From Nostoc sp. TCL240-02 (GTDB taxonomy: Bacteria; Cyanobacteriota; Cyanobacteriia; Cyanobacteriales; Nostocaceae), in assembly GCF_013343235.1 (NCBI RefSeq), contig NZ_CP040094.1, positions 2,108,501 through 2,172,500 on the forward strand: a stretch of 64,000 nucleotides of DNA. Reading direction: 5' to 3'. The position numbers and the translations under genes are program-made. Of the stretch, positions 55,287 to 64,000 are shown one piece after another (the first letter of the stretch is position 1; every line of letters starts with the position of its first letter). The notes under the pieces are model-generated. The model was given only the letters and a program-made list of their open reading frames with translations, ran no database searches and was not told the DNA's origin.

Positions 55287-56522
55287 TTATAACTGATTCT
55301 GGCGACAAATTCCAAATGCAGAAGTGTAGGCGTGTAAGAAGGTTCTGCCACCTACAGGACCGATTTCACCACCACAGAAAAAGCCGCCTACAGGAATATC
55401 GCTGAGGTAACGGCGAAATAGTTCAGAATCGAAATTTGGTTTACCATATAGCCCTTCACCTCGCCCTAGACAGGCAAACATTAAGGCAGCGACGGCAGAG
55501 GGTTCAGATTCTCGTCGGGTTTGATAACTTTGGAGGAGTAATTCTAAGTCTTCAGCTGAGGCTTGGGCATCGCGCAGGTGGAATTGTAGCCTTTGACCAG
55601 GACGGACGCGATCGCCAATTGCGATCGCTCCAGCTGTTGGATCGACCCCAAGAATACCACGAATTAGAAAGTCTCCCTGTTGCAAAGCCAGCTTAAACTC
55701 ATCCATCGCCACACCAACAAACAAAGAGTGCTGTGCTAAAGTTCGTTCGTGTTCGCTAAGACTAGCAATCAAATCTCGCAATACCACTAGCGGCACTTGC
55801 TCATCTAACTCTAAGATGATATTGCGATCGGCTTTTGTAACTTGCAATGGTTTGCCAATCGGTCGGCATCCTTGAGCGACAATCGTTTCCAAAACAATAT
55901 TGCCAGTCAAAGCTATACCAATAGTGCCCTCACGATAAAGGCTTTGGCATTCCTCGCCATCAGTCTCATTACAAAATAGGGCAACACGGCCACCCATGCC
56001 TCCACCACTAGCCTGTCCTCCCACAATCGCCGATCCTGGATAAGCAAAATCCAACCCCTGCAACAAATCGTTAATTCCAGAGGCGAAAGAACTAGACAGC
56101 AATATGAACTGGGGTGTCGGTGATGGCGGTACACCAATCAAATCAACCCAAGCATCTGGAGAACTATCTAAATCAGGTAATTCTTCAGCGACAACATGAA
56201 AAACTTGAACCTTCACCCCTGGAAGATGTGCTAAAGTCAAGCTAATAGCTGGTTCAGCTTCCAATTCTTGGGTTTCTCCGGCAACTGTCGTCCCAATCAC
56301 CCCGCCACCACTACAGCCAATTAGCACTGGTACAGAAAGTTTTTCAGCTAACAAAGGTAATAATCGGGAATACTCACTCGCAAAAGCAGACGAAATGAAT
56401 ACCAGTCCTAGATCCGCAGGTGCTGCTAACGATGAGACAGCTCGTTCCACCACATCTGTAACGGCGGCTTCTAGAGAATGACGGGTTGATAGGGCGTTTG
56501 CCCACTGCATTTGGTCTGCCAT
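55287..56522 (-). CDS. FIST-domain sensory protein
   Basis: This is a 411-aa protein with the FIST_N and FIST_C domains. FISSAFASEYSRLLPLLAEK, VLIGCSGGGVIGTTVAG and AIVGGQASGGGMGGRVALFC lie in the N-part. LFVGVAMDEFKLALQQGDFL and FFCGGEIGPVGGRTFLHAYT lie in the C-part. FIST domains are thought to bind small ligands such as amino acids in signalling proteins. No kinase or output domain is attached. Start at ATG 56522; an earlier in-frame start would add 36 unrelated residues. Confidence 0.87.
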   Translation of the reverse strand: MADQMQWANALSTRHSLEAAVTDVVERAVSSLAAPADLGLVFISSAFASEYSRLLPLLAEKLSVPVLIGCSGGGVIGTTVAGETQELEAEPAISLTLAHLPGVKVQVFHVVAEELPDLDSSPDAWVDLIGVPPSPTPQFILLSSSFASGINDLLQGLDFAYPGSAIVGGQASGGGMGGRVALFCNETDGEECQSLYREGTIGIALTGNIVLETIVAQGCRPIGKPLQVTKADRNIILELDEQVPLVVLRDLIASLSEHERTLAQHSLFVGVAMDEFKLALQQGDFLIRGILGVDPTAGAIAIGDRVRPGQRLQFHLRDAQASAEDLELLLQSYQTRRESEPSAVAALMFACLGRGEGLYGKPNFDSELFRRYLSDIPVGGFFCGGEIGPVGGRTFLHAYTSAFGICRQNQL

Positions 56523-56889
56523 GAGTTTTGAGCTTCTTTCTCTTTTTGGGCTAATAAATTTTGACTTTTGATTTTGGGAAGAATTGCATCCTATAAGAAT
56601 TAGTGCTAGCTTTTGTCTCCTCCATCCCAATCAAATGAGGTTGTCATTCTAATAGATGCATCTAAATATATTGTATGATTGTTTATCTATGGTACTGATT
56701 CCACAAAATCTTAAAAAATAAAGATGAATGCATTATAGATGCGGCAGTTTACTGTATTGGTTATAAATCAATAGGCTAAAATACTAACTTATGAGCTGAA
56801 TAGTTAGAATGGTTAGTAATCAAGCTAAAATCTGCCATTTCTGAAATTTTTCTATACTAGTATTAACAACACACAACGAGACTACAGCA
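56523..56889. other. Intergenic region before CP12
   Basis: 367 bp, AT-rich. TATACTAGTATTAAC near 56850 could contain a -10 element for the CP12 gene. No gene seen. Confidence 0.4.
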
Positions 56890-57135
56890 ATGACCAACAT
56901 CCAAGAAACAGCAACAAGCGACATCCAAGAGAAAATTCAAGAAGAAGTAGAACAAGCGCGTACTGTCTGTGACATTAACGGTAGCGGTTCACCAGAGTGT
57001 GCTGCTGCTTGGGATGCAGTAGAAGAATTGCAAGCTGAAGCTTCCCACAAGCGCCAAAGCAAGCCCAAAAATTCTCTAGAACAGTATTGTGATGACAACC
57101 CAGATGCAATTGAATGCCGGGTTTATGACGACTAG
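56890..57135 (+). CDS. CP12, redox regulator of the Calvin cycle
   Basis: This is an 81-aa protein. Cys pairs in ARTVCDINGSGSPECAAAWD and in QYCDDNPDAIECRVYDD are the N- and C-terminal redox pairs, and AAWDAVEELQAEASHKR is the signature. Oxidised CP12 links GAPDH and phosphoribulokinase into an inactive complex in the dark. It is intrinsically disordered when reduced. The gene has no operon partner. Confidence 0.97.
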   Translation: MTNIQETATSDIQEKIQEEVEQARTVCDINGSGSPECAAAWDAVEELQAEASHKRQSKPKNSLEQYCDDNPDAIECRVYDD

Positions 57136-57812
57136 AAATTTAAACAAGTAAATTTTTTGTTCGTTTGTCACCAAGCAACCAAGATTTACTTACTAAGATT
57201 TCGCACTTTTGTGCTACTTCCGGCTAAAACCGTACTCTTCCTCTTTCATAATTTTCTCCAACGGGGAAAAATTTGGTGAAATATCTGGAATTACGGATGT
57301 ATGAGGGTTAAGCTTTGAGAATTTTTATCTTAAAAGGAAACCTTTACACCCAAAAAAATTGGGGTTTTGTCCGCGAGGATCAAGTATATAGCTGCTGAGT
57401 GGGCTTTTAACAGGCTCCCTGACGCTACTACAGGTAAGTGTAAAATCTAAGTTGAGAATCTTTGAGTTGATTGTTTTTTTGCCAAATAGAAAGATTTAGG
57501 AAAGTAAATTAAAAAATTTACCATGTAATACTTTTTCCAAAAATCTTTGCAACGCATGAATTGGCTGTAGGGGCGTACATCTGTATGCCCCTACAAACGT
57601 GTTTATAGTAGAAACTGCATGAAATGGTATAAGTTGGGTAGCCACTTGCTTCCACCAAGAAGTTAGAGCGCAGTCTTAAGGCTAGATTTTGTGCTTTGAT
57701 TAAACTGTTTGTAATATAGATAGACTACTAGCTAGCTAATAGCTTACAGTTTTGTCAGTTATGGATACTTGCTCTTAGTTAAAAATGTTTTATTTATCCT
57801 TTGAGAAAAACT
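57136..57812. other. Intergenic region after CP12
   Basis: About 675 bp, AT-rich, no supported gene. It holds the TGTAGGGGC hairpin (57566-57595) and a CCAAAAAAATTGG stem near 57352. Confidence 0.5.
57566..57595. repeat. TGTAGGGGC inverted repeat
   Basis: TGTAGGGGC and GCCCCTACA around a 12-base centre. Same family as 26077-26108. Confidence 0.65.
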
Positions 57813-58409
57813 ATGGACTATGATATTTGGTTTCGCCCTTTCGTCTGGATTGATTACCGACTGGCAGTATTATTCTTGGTAATTATTCCGCTAATTCTTT
57901 TAATTTGGGCATTTGTGCAAAAAGCAGAAGGTATACAACGCTTGTTGACTATATACTGGAAAGTATCAAGCCTAGTGGCAATCACGATTTACTTAATGAT
58001 TGCCCAGTATCCAGTTAGCTTTATCTCTGGATTGATGGCTCAGATTTTAATCCCAATTTCGCTGTGGTTCTGGGTAGATATCAACGATGAAATTGAGTAT
58101 CAAACCAGTGGCGTTTTGAAATTTATTTTTACCTCTTGGCGGTGGGCTACAACTGTTTATTGTATTTTGGGTACACTAGCCTTTATCCCATTTTTGGGTT
58201 GTGCTTTTTCTGCCAATGTGATGAAGACTGCCTATTGTCGCGTCTGGTTCGAGGTTCCATTGTTATTTAAAGAATATTTTCATGCTAATAGCAAAGCTGA
58301 GTTTTTAGGTTTTCTTGGCATAACTACTTTAGTAATTTATGTGGTTTACTTAAGCTATTTTGTTCTAATTAAGCTGGGCAAGCAGGGACGTTCAGCCTCA
58401 CCACAGTAA
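57813..58409 (+). CDS. DUF3177-family membrane protein
   Basis: This is a 198-aa protein with five or so membrane helices (LAVLFLVIIPLILLIWAF, LVAITIYLMIAQYP, LMAQILIPISLWFWVD, TTVYCILGTLAFIPFLGC, GFLGITTLVIYVVYLS). The pattern fits DUF3177, found throughout cyanobacteria. The start is ATG 57813 (MDYDIWFRP); a TTG 12 bases earlier is possible. Function unknown. It is followed after 37 bp by another cyanobacterial small gene. Confidence 0.75.
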   Translation: MDYDIWFRPFVWIDYRLAVLFLVIIPLILLIWAFVQKAEGIQRLLTIYWKVSSLVAITIYLMIAQYPVSFISGLMAQILIPISLWFWVDINDEIEYQTSGVLKFIFTSWRWATTVYCILGTLAFIPFLGCAFSANVMKTAYCRVWFEVPLLFKEYFHANSKAEFLGFLGITTLVIYVVYLSYFVLIKLGKQGRSASPQ

Positions 58410-58446
58410 CTATTGCTGCGTTACCATAACCCTAGACTTAAAAAAA

Positions 58447-58743
58447 ATGAATTCTATTGGTAAGCGACTGGAACAATACACCGCTAAACGCCCCCAAGAA
58501 GTCCTAATTGTAACGGTAGAAATTGCCGATGAGCAAGATACAATTGCTATTTTTAAAGGCTTTTCTAGCTCTTTGATGCGTCCAACGGCATTTGATGCAG
58601 ATGTACCAGTTCTGCCAGATGGGTCAAACATCCTCAATATTGATCGAGTAGCTAGTCCTTACAATCCTGAAACACCCCGTTATATTCAACAAGGACTTTC
58701 TTGGGAAGCTATGGAAGTTTTATTATCAGAAGTGGGAGTCTGA
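58447..58743 (+). CDS. Conserved-type hypothetical protein downstream of DUF3177 gene
   Basis: This is a 98-aa protein with RPQEVLIVTVEIADEQDTIA, FDADVPVLPDGSNILNIDRV and NPETPRYIQQGLSWEAMEVL. No named family is recalled with certainty. Acidic, soluble. Spacing of 37 bp suggests co-transcription with the DUF3177 gene. Confidence 0.7.
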   Translation: MNSIGKRLEQYTAKRPQEVLIVTVEIADEQDTIAIFKGFSSSLMRPTAFDADVPVLPDGSNILNIDRVASPYNPETPRYIQQGLSWEAMEVLLSEVGV

Positions 58744-58882
58744 TTAATTCGTAATTTTGTCAAAAGAGTTACTCAATTTTGTCATTTTACTAATAATCTT
58801 CTGGTGGCAGTGGTTAAACATAAATCTCAAAGTTGATTACACCAACAGGTAAAATAGGGAGAAGGTGGTGTAATTAACTAAA

Positions 58883-59078
58883 ATGCCTACTGCTACTCAA
58901 GTAGCAAGTTTGTATCGTATTGGCTATCAACTGACGCATATCATGCTTCAGCCCATATACCTCATTTGCATTGATAATCGGACTCGTAATATATACATTC
59001 TTGCTTCTTGCTGGGTATGACGAAGAGATTGAATTCCAAATTTTACCCAACGGAGAGTTATCTGATGAGCCGAATTAA
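58883..59078 (+). pseudogene. DUF6888-like gene frameshifted by a 7-bp duplication
   Basis: MPTATQVASLYRIGYQLTHI to NRTRNIYIL, then the frame is lost at TTCTTGCTTCTTGC (58998-59011), a tandem duplication of TTCTTGC. Removing one copy restores LAGYDEEIEFQILPNGELSD and ends TAA 59076-59078. It overlaps the next gene (ATG 59065) in the usual way for the DUF6888/DUF6887 pair. Inactive unless the duplication reverts. Confidence 0.72.
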
Positions 59079-59323
59079 TTACGATTCGATGTCTGATGTT
59101 GAATTAAAACAGTATTTTCTCAAGCATCGCGGCGATCACGCTGCTTTTCAAGCATATTTTAGACAGAATTAATCAGCGTCCACGTAGGATTATTGCAAGC
59201 TCCGACGATCCCGATTTTGATGAGAAGGTTCAAGCAGCGATTCGCCAAAAGCTAGAAGCCGCAAGAAGCAGGAGTCAGCAGGCTAATATTTCGTTAGAGC
59301 CGACTGACCAAAGCGATCTGTGA
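59065..59323 (+). pseudogene. DUF6887-like gene frameshifted by one extra T
   Basis: MSRINYDSMSDVELKQYFLK then HRGDHAAFQAYFRQN and TAA. Removing one T from the TATTTTAGAC run restores LDRINQRPRRIIASSDDPDF and continues through DEKVQAAIRQKLEAARS to TGA 59321-59323. Both members of the pair are therefore broken, by independent changes. Confidence 0.7.
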
Positions 59324-59481
59324 GAGCCAAATTTTAGCTGTATTACAGTGTTATGTAGGAAAATTCTGTATAATTCCCAATATAGAGAGTTCCCGTATAA
59401 TTCAGTAGTTATGCGGCTTCGGTTATCGATAGAGGAAGTGTTTCAGAGTTGTCTATTTGTATCTAGAGCTAAATCAGACTG

Positions 59482-61323
59482 ATGCTCGAATTGCAGATGC
59501 ATAATGCATCGGTTAAAGTTTTGTTTACATTGAACTGTGTTAGCCCTATGGCAGAAACTCAAGCTTCAGAATTTAAAAGCGAATACCTAGAACTGCTTCC
59601 AGAAATTTTTCAAGCCATTCTGTCCAGTCAGGGTGATCCTCAGATCATTTATCCTTTTCTCCAGAAAAATCTGAAAAAAATAGATGATGGGTTGGTTGAA
59701 GAATTAAAAGTTTGGACAAATGGTATTCTCCCAAAACTCACTACACAAGAAGCTCAAAGTTTAGCTGTAGCTGTCCTTATATTTAGCAATTTGATTCAAC
59801 AATTTCCTTTGGGAAATCGAGCTAGCAATCTGGAAATTGCTATAGCAGGCTATCAGACTGCTGCTAAAATCCTGACTCGCCATAGTTTTCAAGAGGAATG
59901 GGCTTTAATACAAAACAGCTTGGGTAACGCCTATCTAGAAAGAATTACAGGAGAGAGGCTTAAGAATTTAGAGCTTGCCATTCAATACTACCAATCAGCT
60001 TTGGAAGTAACTCCTCTTGAAAAAAGTCCTGAAAAGTGGGCTGACATTCAAGTTAATCTTGGAAACGCCTATATCGATAGAATCGCAGGGGATAGAGCGG
60101 AAAACATTGAACATGCAATTACTGAATATATGTCAGCTTTGCAAATTTATACTGTCAATGAGTATCCAGTTGCATGGGCTGGCATTCAGAATAATTTGGG
60201 TACTGCATATCGTCAACGAATCTCTGGAATGCACCAAGATAACTTGGAACAAGCAGTTGCGAGTTTTCAGAACACTCTGAGGATCTATACTCGTGAAGCA
60301 TTCCCATTGCAATGGGCAACTACCATAGCAAATCTAGGGAATGTCTACAGCCAGAGAGTTCAAGGAGATCGAGCAGAGAATCTTGAACAGGCAATTGCAT
60401 CTTATCAATTAGCATTGCAGGTTTATACTCGTGAAGCATTCCCAGAAAGCTGGGCTAGAACTCAGAGTAATCTTGCTGCTGCTTATGCCGAACGTCTTCG
60501 AGGAGATCGAGCAGAGAATCTTGAACAGGCAATTGCATCTTATCAATTAGCATTGCAGGTTTATACTCGTGAAGCATTCCCAGAAAGCTGGGCTAGAACT
60601 CAGAGTAATCTTGCTGCTGCTTATGCCGAACGTCTTCGAGGAGATCGAGCAGAGAATCTTGAACAGGCAATTGCATCTTATCAATTAGCATTGCAGGTTT
60701 ATACTCGTGAAGCATTCCCAGAAAGCTGGGCTAGAACTCAGAGTAATCTTGCTGCTGCTTATGCCGAACGTCTTCGAGGAGATCGAGCAGAGAATCTTGA
60801 ACAGGCAATTGCATCTTATCAATTAGCATTGCAGGTTTATACTCGTGAAGCATTCCCAGAAAGCTGGGCTAGAACTCAGAGTAATCTTGCTGCTGCTTAT
60901 GCCGAACGTCTTCGAGGAGATCGAGCAGAGAATCTTGAACAGGCAATTGCATCTTATCAATTAGCATTGCAGGTTTATACTCGTGAAGCATTCCCAGAAA
61001 GCTGGGCTAGAACTCAGAGTAATCTTGCTGCTGCTTATGCCGAACGTGTTCAAGGAGATCGAGCAGAGAATCTTGAACAGGCAATTGCATCTTATCAATT
61101 AGCATTGCAGGTTTATACTCGTGAAGCATTCCCAGAAAGCTGGGCTAGAACTCAGAGTAATCTTGCTGCTGCTTATGCCGAACGTCTTCGAGGAGATCGA
61201 GCAGAGAATCTTGAACAGGCAATTGCATCTTATCAATTAGCATTGCAGGTTTATACTCGTGAAGCATTCCCAGAAAGCTGGGCTATGGTTCAAAACAACC
61301 TTGCTGCAACCAAGGGGCTATAG
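59482..61323 (+). CDS. Tetratricopeptide-repeat protein with 46-residue repeats
   Basis: This is a 613-aa protein. The N-terminal 110 residues are helical (QASEFKSEYLELLPEIFQAI). From about residue 115 there are TPR-like repeats of the 46-residue kind found in CHAT- and NB-ARC-type proteins (RAENLEQAIASYQLALQVYT). The last seven are almost identical. No CHAT, NTPase or other effector domain follows; the frame ends after NLAATKGL, seven bases before the next gene. It may be the sensor half of a two-gene system with the gene at 61330. ATG 59482 is used; ATG 59548 (MAETQASEF) is also possible. Confidence 0.75.
   Translation: MLELQMHNASVKVLFTLNCVSPMAETQASEFKSEYLELLPEIFQAILSSQGDPQIIYPFLQKNLKKIDDGLVEELKVWTNGILPKLTTQEAQSLAVAVLIFSNLIQQFPLGNRASNLEIAIAGYQTAAKILTRHSFQEEWALIQNSLGNAYLERITGERLKNLELAIQYYQSALEVTPLEKSPEKWADIQVNLGNAYIDRIAGDRAENIEHAITEYMSALQIYTVNEYPVAWAGIQNNLGTAYRQRISGMHQDNLEQAVASFQNTLRIYTREAFPLQWATTIANLGNVYSQRVQGDRAENLEQAIASYQLALQVYTREAFPESWARTQSNLAAAYAERLRGDRAENLEQAIASYQLALQVYTREAFPESWARTQSNLAAAYAERLRGDRAENLEQAIASYQLALQVYTREAFPESWARTQSNLAAAYAERLRGDRAENLEQAIASYQLALQVYTREAFPESWARTQSNLAAAYAERLRGDRAENLEQAIASYQLALQVYTREAFPESWARTQSNLAAAYAERVQGDRAENLEQAIASYQLALQVYTREAFPESWARTQSNLAAAYAERLRGDRAENLEQAIASYQLALQVYTREAFPESWAMVQNNLAATKGL
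60367..61320 (+). repeat. Seven tandem 138-bp repeats inside the TPR gene
   Basis: Units start at GATCGAGCAGAG at 60367, 60505, 60643, 60781, 60919, 61057 and 61195. Units 1-4 and 6 end CTTCGAGGA; unit 5 ends GTTCAAGGA like the sequence before unit 1. The last unit changes near its end. DNA is otherwise identical by eye, pointing to recent expansion or gene conversion. Confidence 0.9.
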
Positions 61324-61329
61324 AGAGAT

Positions 61330-61953
61330 ATGGATGATGCTTACGATAAACAATATGAAGTTTGGTCGCAAACTCAGTTCAAGGCAGAACTGAGCTTTAA
61401 AGATCAGCAAATTACTTTTTACCGTAAGCAAAACCTGGAATTGAGATCAATGCTAAAGTCTCAGAGTGAGCAAATAGAACTATATAAAAAGCTGGTAGAA
61501 AACTCAAAAACTCTCTCGAATCAATCATCTAGTGATAGTTCACATGTGAACGTTACAAACACAATTGTAGTGGAAAGTAAAGCAATGAATGAAAGTACCA
61601 ATAAAAACGAAAAATCTGAAGTAGAAATGAATTTTCATGCTCCTGTTACTGGAGCTACTGGAGTAAACAAAGGAGTCATAAATATCAATGCTTCTGAACG
61701 CCAAAAGACACTCACAGAATCTGCTGCTGAGATTCAGAGACTTTTGAAACAGCTTGAGGACACAAATCCTTCGGCAAGTGAGCCTGAGCAAATAGCCTAT
61801 GTTAATCTAGCTACCAAACCAGATTTTAAGCAACGAGCAATTGGCGCTCTAAAAGAAGGAGGAGAGGTTGCCATTGAGGAATTTTTTCTGGAAAATAAAT
61901 ATCTTAAAGTTGGAAAAGCGGTTATCAAAGGTTGGTTGCAAGGTGCTATCTAA
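61330..61953 (+). CDS. Coiled-coil protein with C-terminal effector-associated-like domain
   Basis: This is a 207-aa protein. Residues 15-65 predict a coiled coil (ELSFKDQQITFYRKQNLELR). A Ser/Asn/Thr/Lys-rich linker follows, and then TGATGVNKGVININASERQK. The C-terminal part EIQRLLKQLEDTNPSASEPE, AYVNLATKPDFKQRAIGALK and FFLENKYLKVGKAVIKGWLQ resembles the C-terminal domain attached to many cyanobacterial signalling or pentapeptide proteins. It starts seven bases after the TPR gene, so the two are probably one operon. Function unknown. Confidence 0.68.
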   Translation: MDDAYDKQYEVWSQTQFKAELSFKDQQITFYRKQNLELRSMLKSQSEQIELYKKLVENSKTLSNQSSSDSSHVNVTNTIVVESKAMNESTNKNEKSEVEMNFHAPVTGATGVNKGVININASERQKTLTESAAEIQRLLKQLEDTNPSASEPEQIAYVNLATKPDFKQRAIGALKEGGEVAIEEFFLENKYLKVGKAVIKGWLQGAI

Positions 61954-61973
61954 ACAGTTGCCACCCGCATAAT

Positions 61974-62038
61974 GTTCCTGTTGGAGCGGGATATCTCGGT
62001 GATGTTACAAAAGTTACTTGCAGCCGCTCAACAGGAAC
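61974..62038. other. Inverted repeat between the TPR operon and cbiD
   Basis: GTTCCTGTTGGAGCGG (61974-61989) and CCGCTCAACAGGAAC (62024-62038), 15 bp with one bulge and a 34-base loop. Could end the TPR operon, though no T run follows. No cobalamin-riboswitch B12 box was seen. Confidence 0.5.
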
Positions 62039-62155
62039 GTTACCCCGAAAGAAGCAAGCTACAGATGAGGTCTAAATTGCCATCTGAAACTGTCTTCTCT
62101 AGGAAACGCTGGGCGAACAATTTTGAAGAATTATTTTGATTTTTGAATTTAAAAA

Positions 62156-63268
62156 ATGTCCCGTTTTGGATACACACTTCCCGTCTTTGCCTGTGCTGCT
62201 GCTGTTGCAGCTTTACACTGGTTACACGATCGCAAATCCCTAACTTTTGCCTCTGTAGATTTGATTGAACCGTCTCAAATGGCCGAAATCCCCATTGAAC
62301 AGGTAGCAGGATTATTTGAGAATACAGCTTTAGCAATAACTCGCAGCGATCCCGGTGATAATCTTGATTTGACTAAAGATACACCGATTTGGGCATTGGT
62401 AGAATGGCGAGAACAGGGGGAGACTGTAATTATAAAAGGTGGAGAAGGAATTGGCAAACAGGCGAATGCTGATGACAAGCCAGCTATTTACGCTTATGCT
62501 CAAAGACTCTTAAAAGAAAACTTGCAACGAATGCTAGCACCAGGGGAAAAAATCACGGTGACGATTATTTTACCCGAAGGGCGATCGCTAGCTGTTCGGA
62601 CTTCAAATTCTGCCTTTGGTGTGGTGGAAGGACTTTCGCTTTTAGGCACAACCGGTATTTCTCAACCTTTGAGTACACCAGATCAGCTTGCAGTTTTTCG
62701 GGCGGAATTACAAAATAAAGCCAGTCGTTTTGAGACTTTAGTATTCTGTATCGGTGAGAATGGTCTAGATTTAGCGCGTAAACTAGGGATTAATCCCGAA
62801 CAATTGGTCAAAACTGCTAACTGGCTTGGCCCAATGTTAGTAGAAGCTGATGTGCTAGGCGTGAAAGAAATTTTATTATTTGGCTATCACGGGAAGCTGA
62901 TGAAACTGGCGGGGGGAATTTTTCACACCCATCATTACTTGGCTGATGGACGTAGGGAAATTTTGGCAGCGCACTGTGCGATCGCAGGTTTAAAATCAGC
63001 AGATATCCAAGTTGTGTTTAACAGTACGACTGCCGAAGCTGCCTTAACATACTTAAAATCGCTAGATACTGCAACCGGCAGTGATTGGGTAAATCAAGTT
63101 TACAGTGCGATCGCAGAAACTATCGATGTTCGTTCCCAAGAATACATCCAAAGCCATAGTGAAAGGGGCACAGAGGTTACAGTCTGTGGCTCAATTCTCT
63201 TTGATCGCGATCGCAAAATTATCGTGAAGAGTAAAACTGCTGGTCTGTTAATGGGAAAATTATGTTAA
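62156..63268 (+). CDS. cbiD: CbiD, cobalt-precorrin-5B C1-methyltransferase
   Basis: This is a 370-aa enzyme of anaerobic cobalamin synthesis. SRFGYTLPVFACAAAVAALH is the start region (the SGFTLP-type opening of CbiD). TVIIKGGEGIGKQ, NSAFGVVEGLSLLGTTGISQ and LLFGYHGKLMKLAGGIFHTH are family motifs. The length is typical. It is upstream of guaA, with which it need not share a promoter (224 bp apart). Confidence 0.9.
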   Translation: MSRFGYTLPVFACAAAVAALHWLHDRKSLTFASVDLIEPSQMAEIPIEQVAGLFENTALAITRSDPGDNLDLTKDTPIWALVEWREQGETVIIKGGEGIGKQANADDKPAIYAYAQRLLKENLQRMLAPGEKITVTIILPEGRSLAVRTSNSAFGVVEGLSLLGTTGISQPLSTPDQLAVFRAELQNKASRFETLVFCIGENGLDLARKLGINPEQLVKTANWLGPMLVEADVLGVKEILLFGYHGKLMKLAGGIFHTHHYLADGRREILAAHCAIAGLKSADIQVVFNSTTAEAALTYLKSLDTATGSDWVNQVYSAIAETIDVRSQEYIQSHSERGTEVTVCGSILFDRDRKIIVKSKTAGLLMGKLC

Positions 63269-63492
63269 TTTATTATGAATAATCGTAAACAATCCAAATA
63301 AATAATCTTTTAAGTAACCACTCTAAGGTAAGTTTATCGTTTTCATACCATCTCTAGCTCCGGGACTAGACCAACGCACATAACCTCGCGTTTGTCTAGG
63401 GCTTCTATACCATTATCAGCCTAAGCAGGCTGAATAATAGCATCACCATAGACCATAAAGCATCTATCCTTAACAGACATAACACTTCCATC

Positions 63493-64000
63493 ATGAATAC
63501 AGTGGTGACTCTACCGACAGAACAAGCGCCCCAAACATTGGAAAATGTTGGGCGACTTGATCGCCAATTAATTATAATTCTGGACTTCGGCTCTCAATAT
63601 TCTGAGTTGATTGCCCGTCGCATCCGCGAAACTCAAGTATACTCTGAAGTTTTATCCCATCGCACTACTTCTGAACAATTGCGCCAACTCAATCCCAAGG
63701 GAATCATCCTCTCTGGTGGGCCGAGTTCTGTTTATGGTGACAACGCTCCCCATTGTGACCCAGAAATTTGGAATTTGGGAATACCCATCTTGGGTGTTTG
63801 CTATGGGATGCAGCTAATGGTAAACCAACTCGGTGGAGAAGTAGCAAAGGCTGACCGAGGTGAGTACGGCAAAGCATCATTATATATTGACGATCCCACA
63901 GATTTACTCACTAATGTTGAAGATGGCACTACCATGTGGATGAGTCACGGAGACTCAGTTACCCAAATGCCATCAGGGTTTGAATTGTTGGCACATACAG
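63493..64000 (+). CDS. guaA: GMP synthase (glutamine-hydrolysing), N-terminal part, runs off window
   Basis: 169 complete codons. ATG 63493 ([20 protein letters not shown]) is followed by the class I glutamine amidotransferase domain. [37 protein letters not shown] and [19 protein letters not shown] are present, with the nucleophile Cys in [14 protein letters not shown] holds the further conserved segment. The ATP pyrophosphatase and dimerisation domains lie past the window. Confidence 0.97.
   Translation, partial: MNTVVTLPTEQAPQTLENVGRLDRQLIIILDFGSQYSELIARRIRETQVYSEVLSHRTTSEQLRQLNPKGIILSGGPSSVYGDNAPHCDPEIWNLGIPILGVCYGMQLMVNQLGGEVAKADRGEYGKASLYIDDPTDLLTNVEDGTTMWMSHGDSVTQMPSGFELLAHT

Noticed and set aside
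61954..62155. Cobalamin riboswitch upstream of cbiD
   Set aside because: A strong inverted repeat and a GCCAC are present, but no B12 box (AGCCAGGAGACC-like) was found.

Overview
The window looks like chromosome of a filamentous, heterocyst-type cyanobacterium close to Nostoc. The signs are many GCGATCGC-type HIP1 octamers, TGAGTAA-like short tandem repeats, intergenic low-complexity runs (TTGGGCATTGGG, CCCCTGCTCCC), phycobilisome and phycoerythrin genes, CP12, SLH-domain porins and PAM68. No computation or database search was run; all calls come from reading the DNA and translations.

Layout. 1-1721: tail of an unknown gene, a 796-bp mobile element (copy 1) carrying a broken four-helix-bundle gene, then a membrane-anchored CARF gene. 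2028-3681: a CRISPR array of 23 repeats. 3779-15100 (minus strand): a type III-B (Cmr) locus with a CARF protein carrying a RelE-like tail, a small acidic gene split by element copy 2 (itself split by an IS4-family element), a membrane PH-domain gene, cmr6-cmr1 fusion, cmr5, cmr4, cmr3, cas10/cmr2 and two small accessory genes. 15726-16643: one orphan CRISPR repeat followed by a spacer-like stretch that is antisense to the 104-aa accessory gene, a hairpin, and a WYL-type pseudogene. 16658-25053: HD-domain protein, tRNA-Cys, cpcT, threonine synthase, a large membrane protein and a porin. 26176-27205: IS630 element.

27380-35956: phycoerythrin region. One minus-strand group runs linker, cpeS, cpeT, cpeR, with a phycobiliprotein-like gene upstream; plus-strand genes are a HEAT-repeat protein, an S-type lyase, pebA and pebB. 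36676-48583: TPR-protease, Ap4A phosphorylase, HtrA-like protease, DAHP synthase, PAM68, rpsO, a second SLH porin and a glycosyltransferase-like protein. 48691-54916: K+ module, kdpA-kdpB-kdpF-like-kdpC, preceded at its distal end by a TrkA_C-like gene and a kdpA fossil. 55287-64000: FIST protein, CP12, DUF3177, a decayed DUF6888/DUF6887 pair, a TPR protein with seven near-identical 138-bp repeats, cbiD, and the start of guaA.

The strongest hunt result is the CRISPR neighbourhood. Cas10 has its cyclase GGDD but no HD domain, Cmr4 appears to lack the slicing aspartate, two CARF proteins are present, and an isolated repeat plus guide-like sequence is complementary to the mRNA of a gene upstream of cmr2. 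Together these suggest a signalling-centred type III system with a possible crRNA-like regulator. No cas1, cas2 or cas6 is visible in the window.
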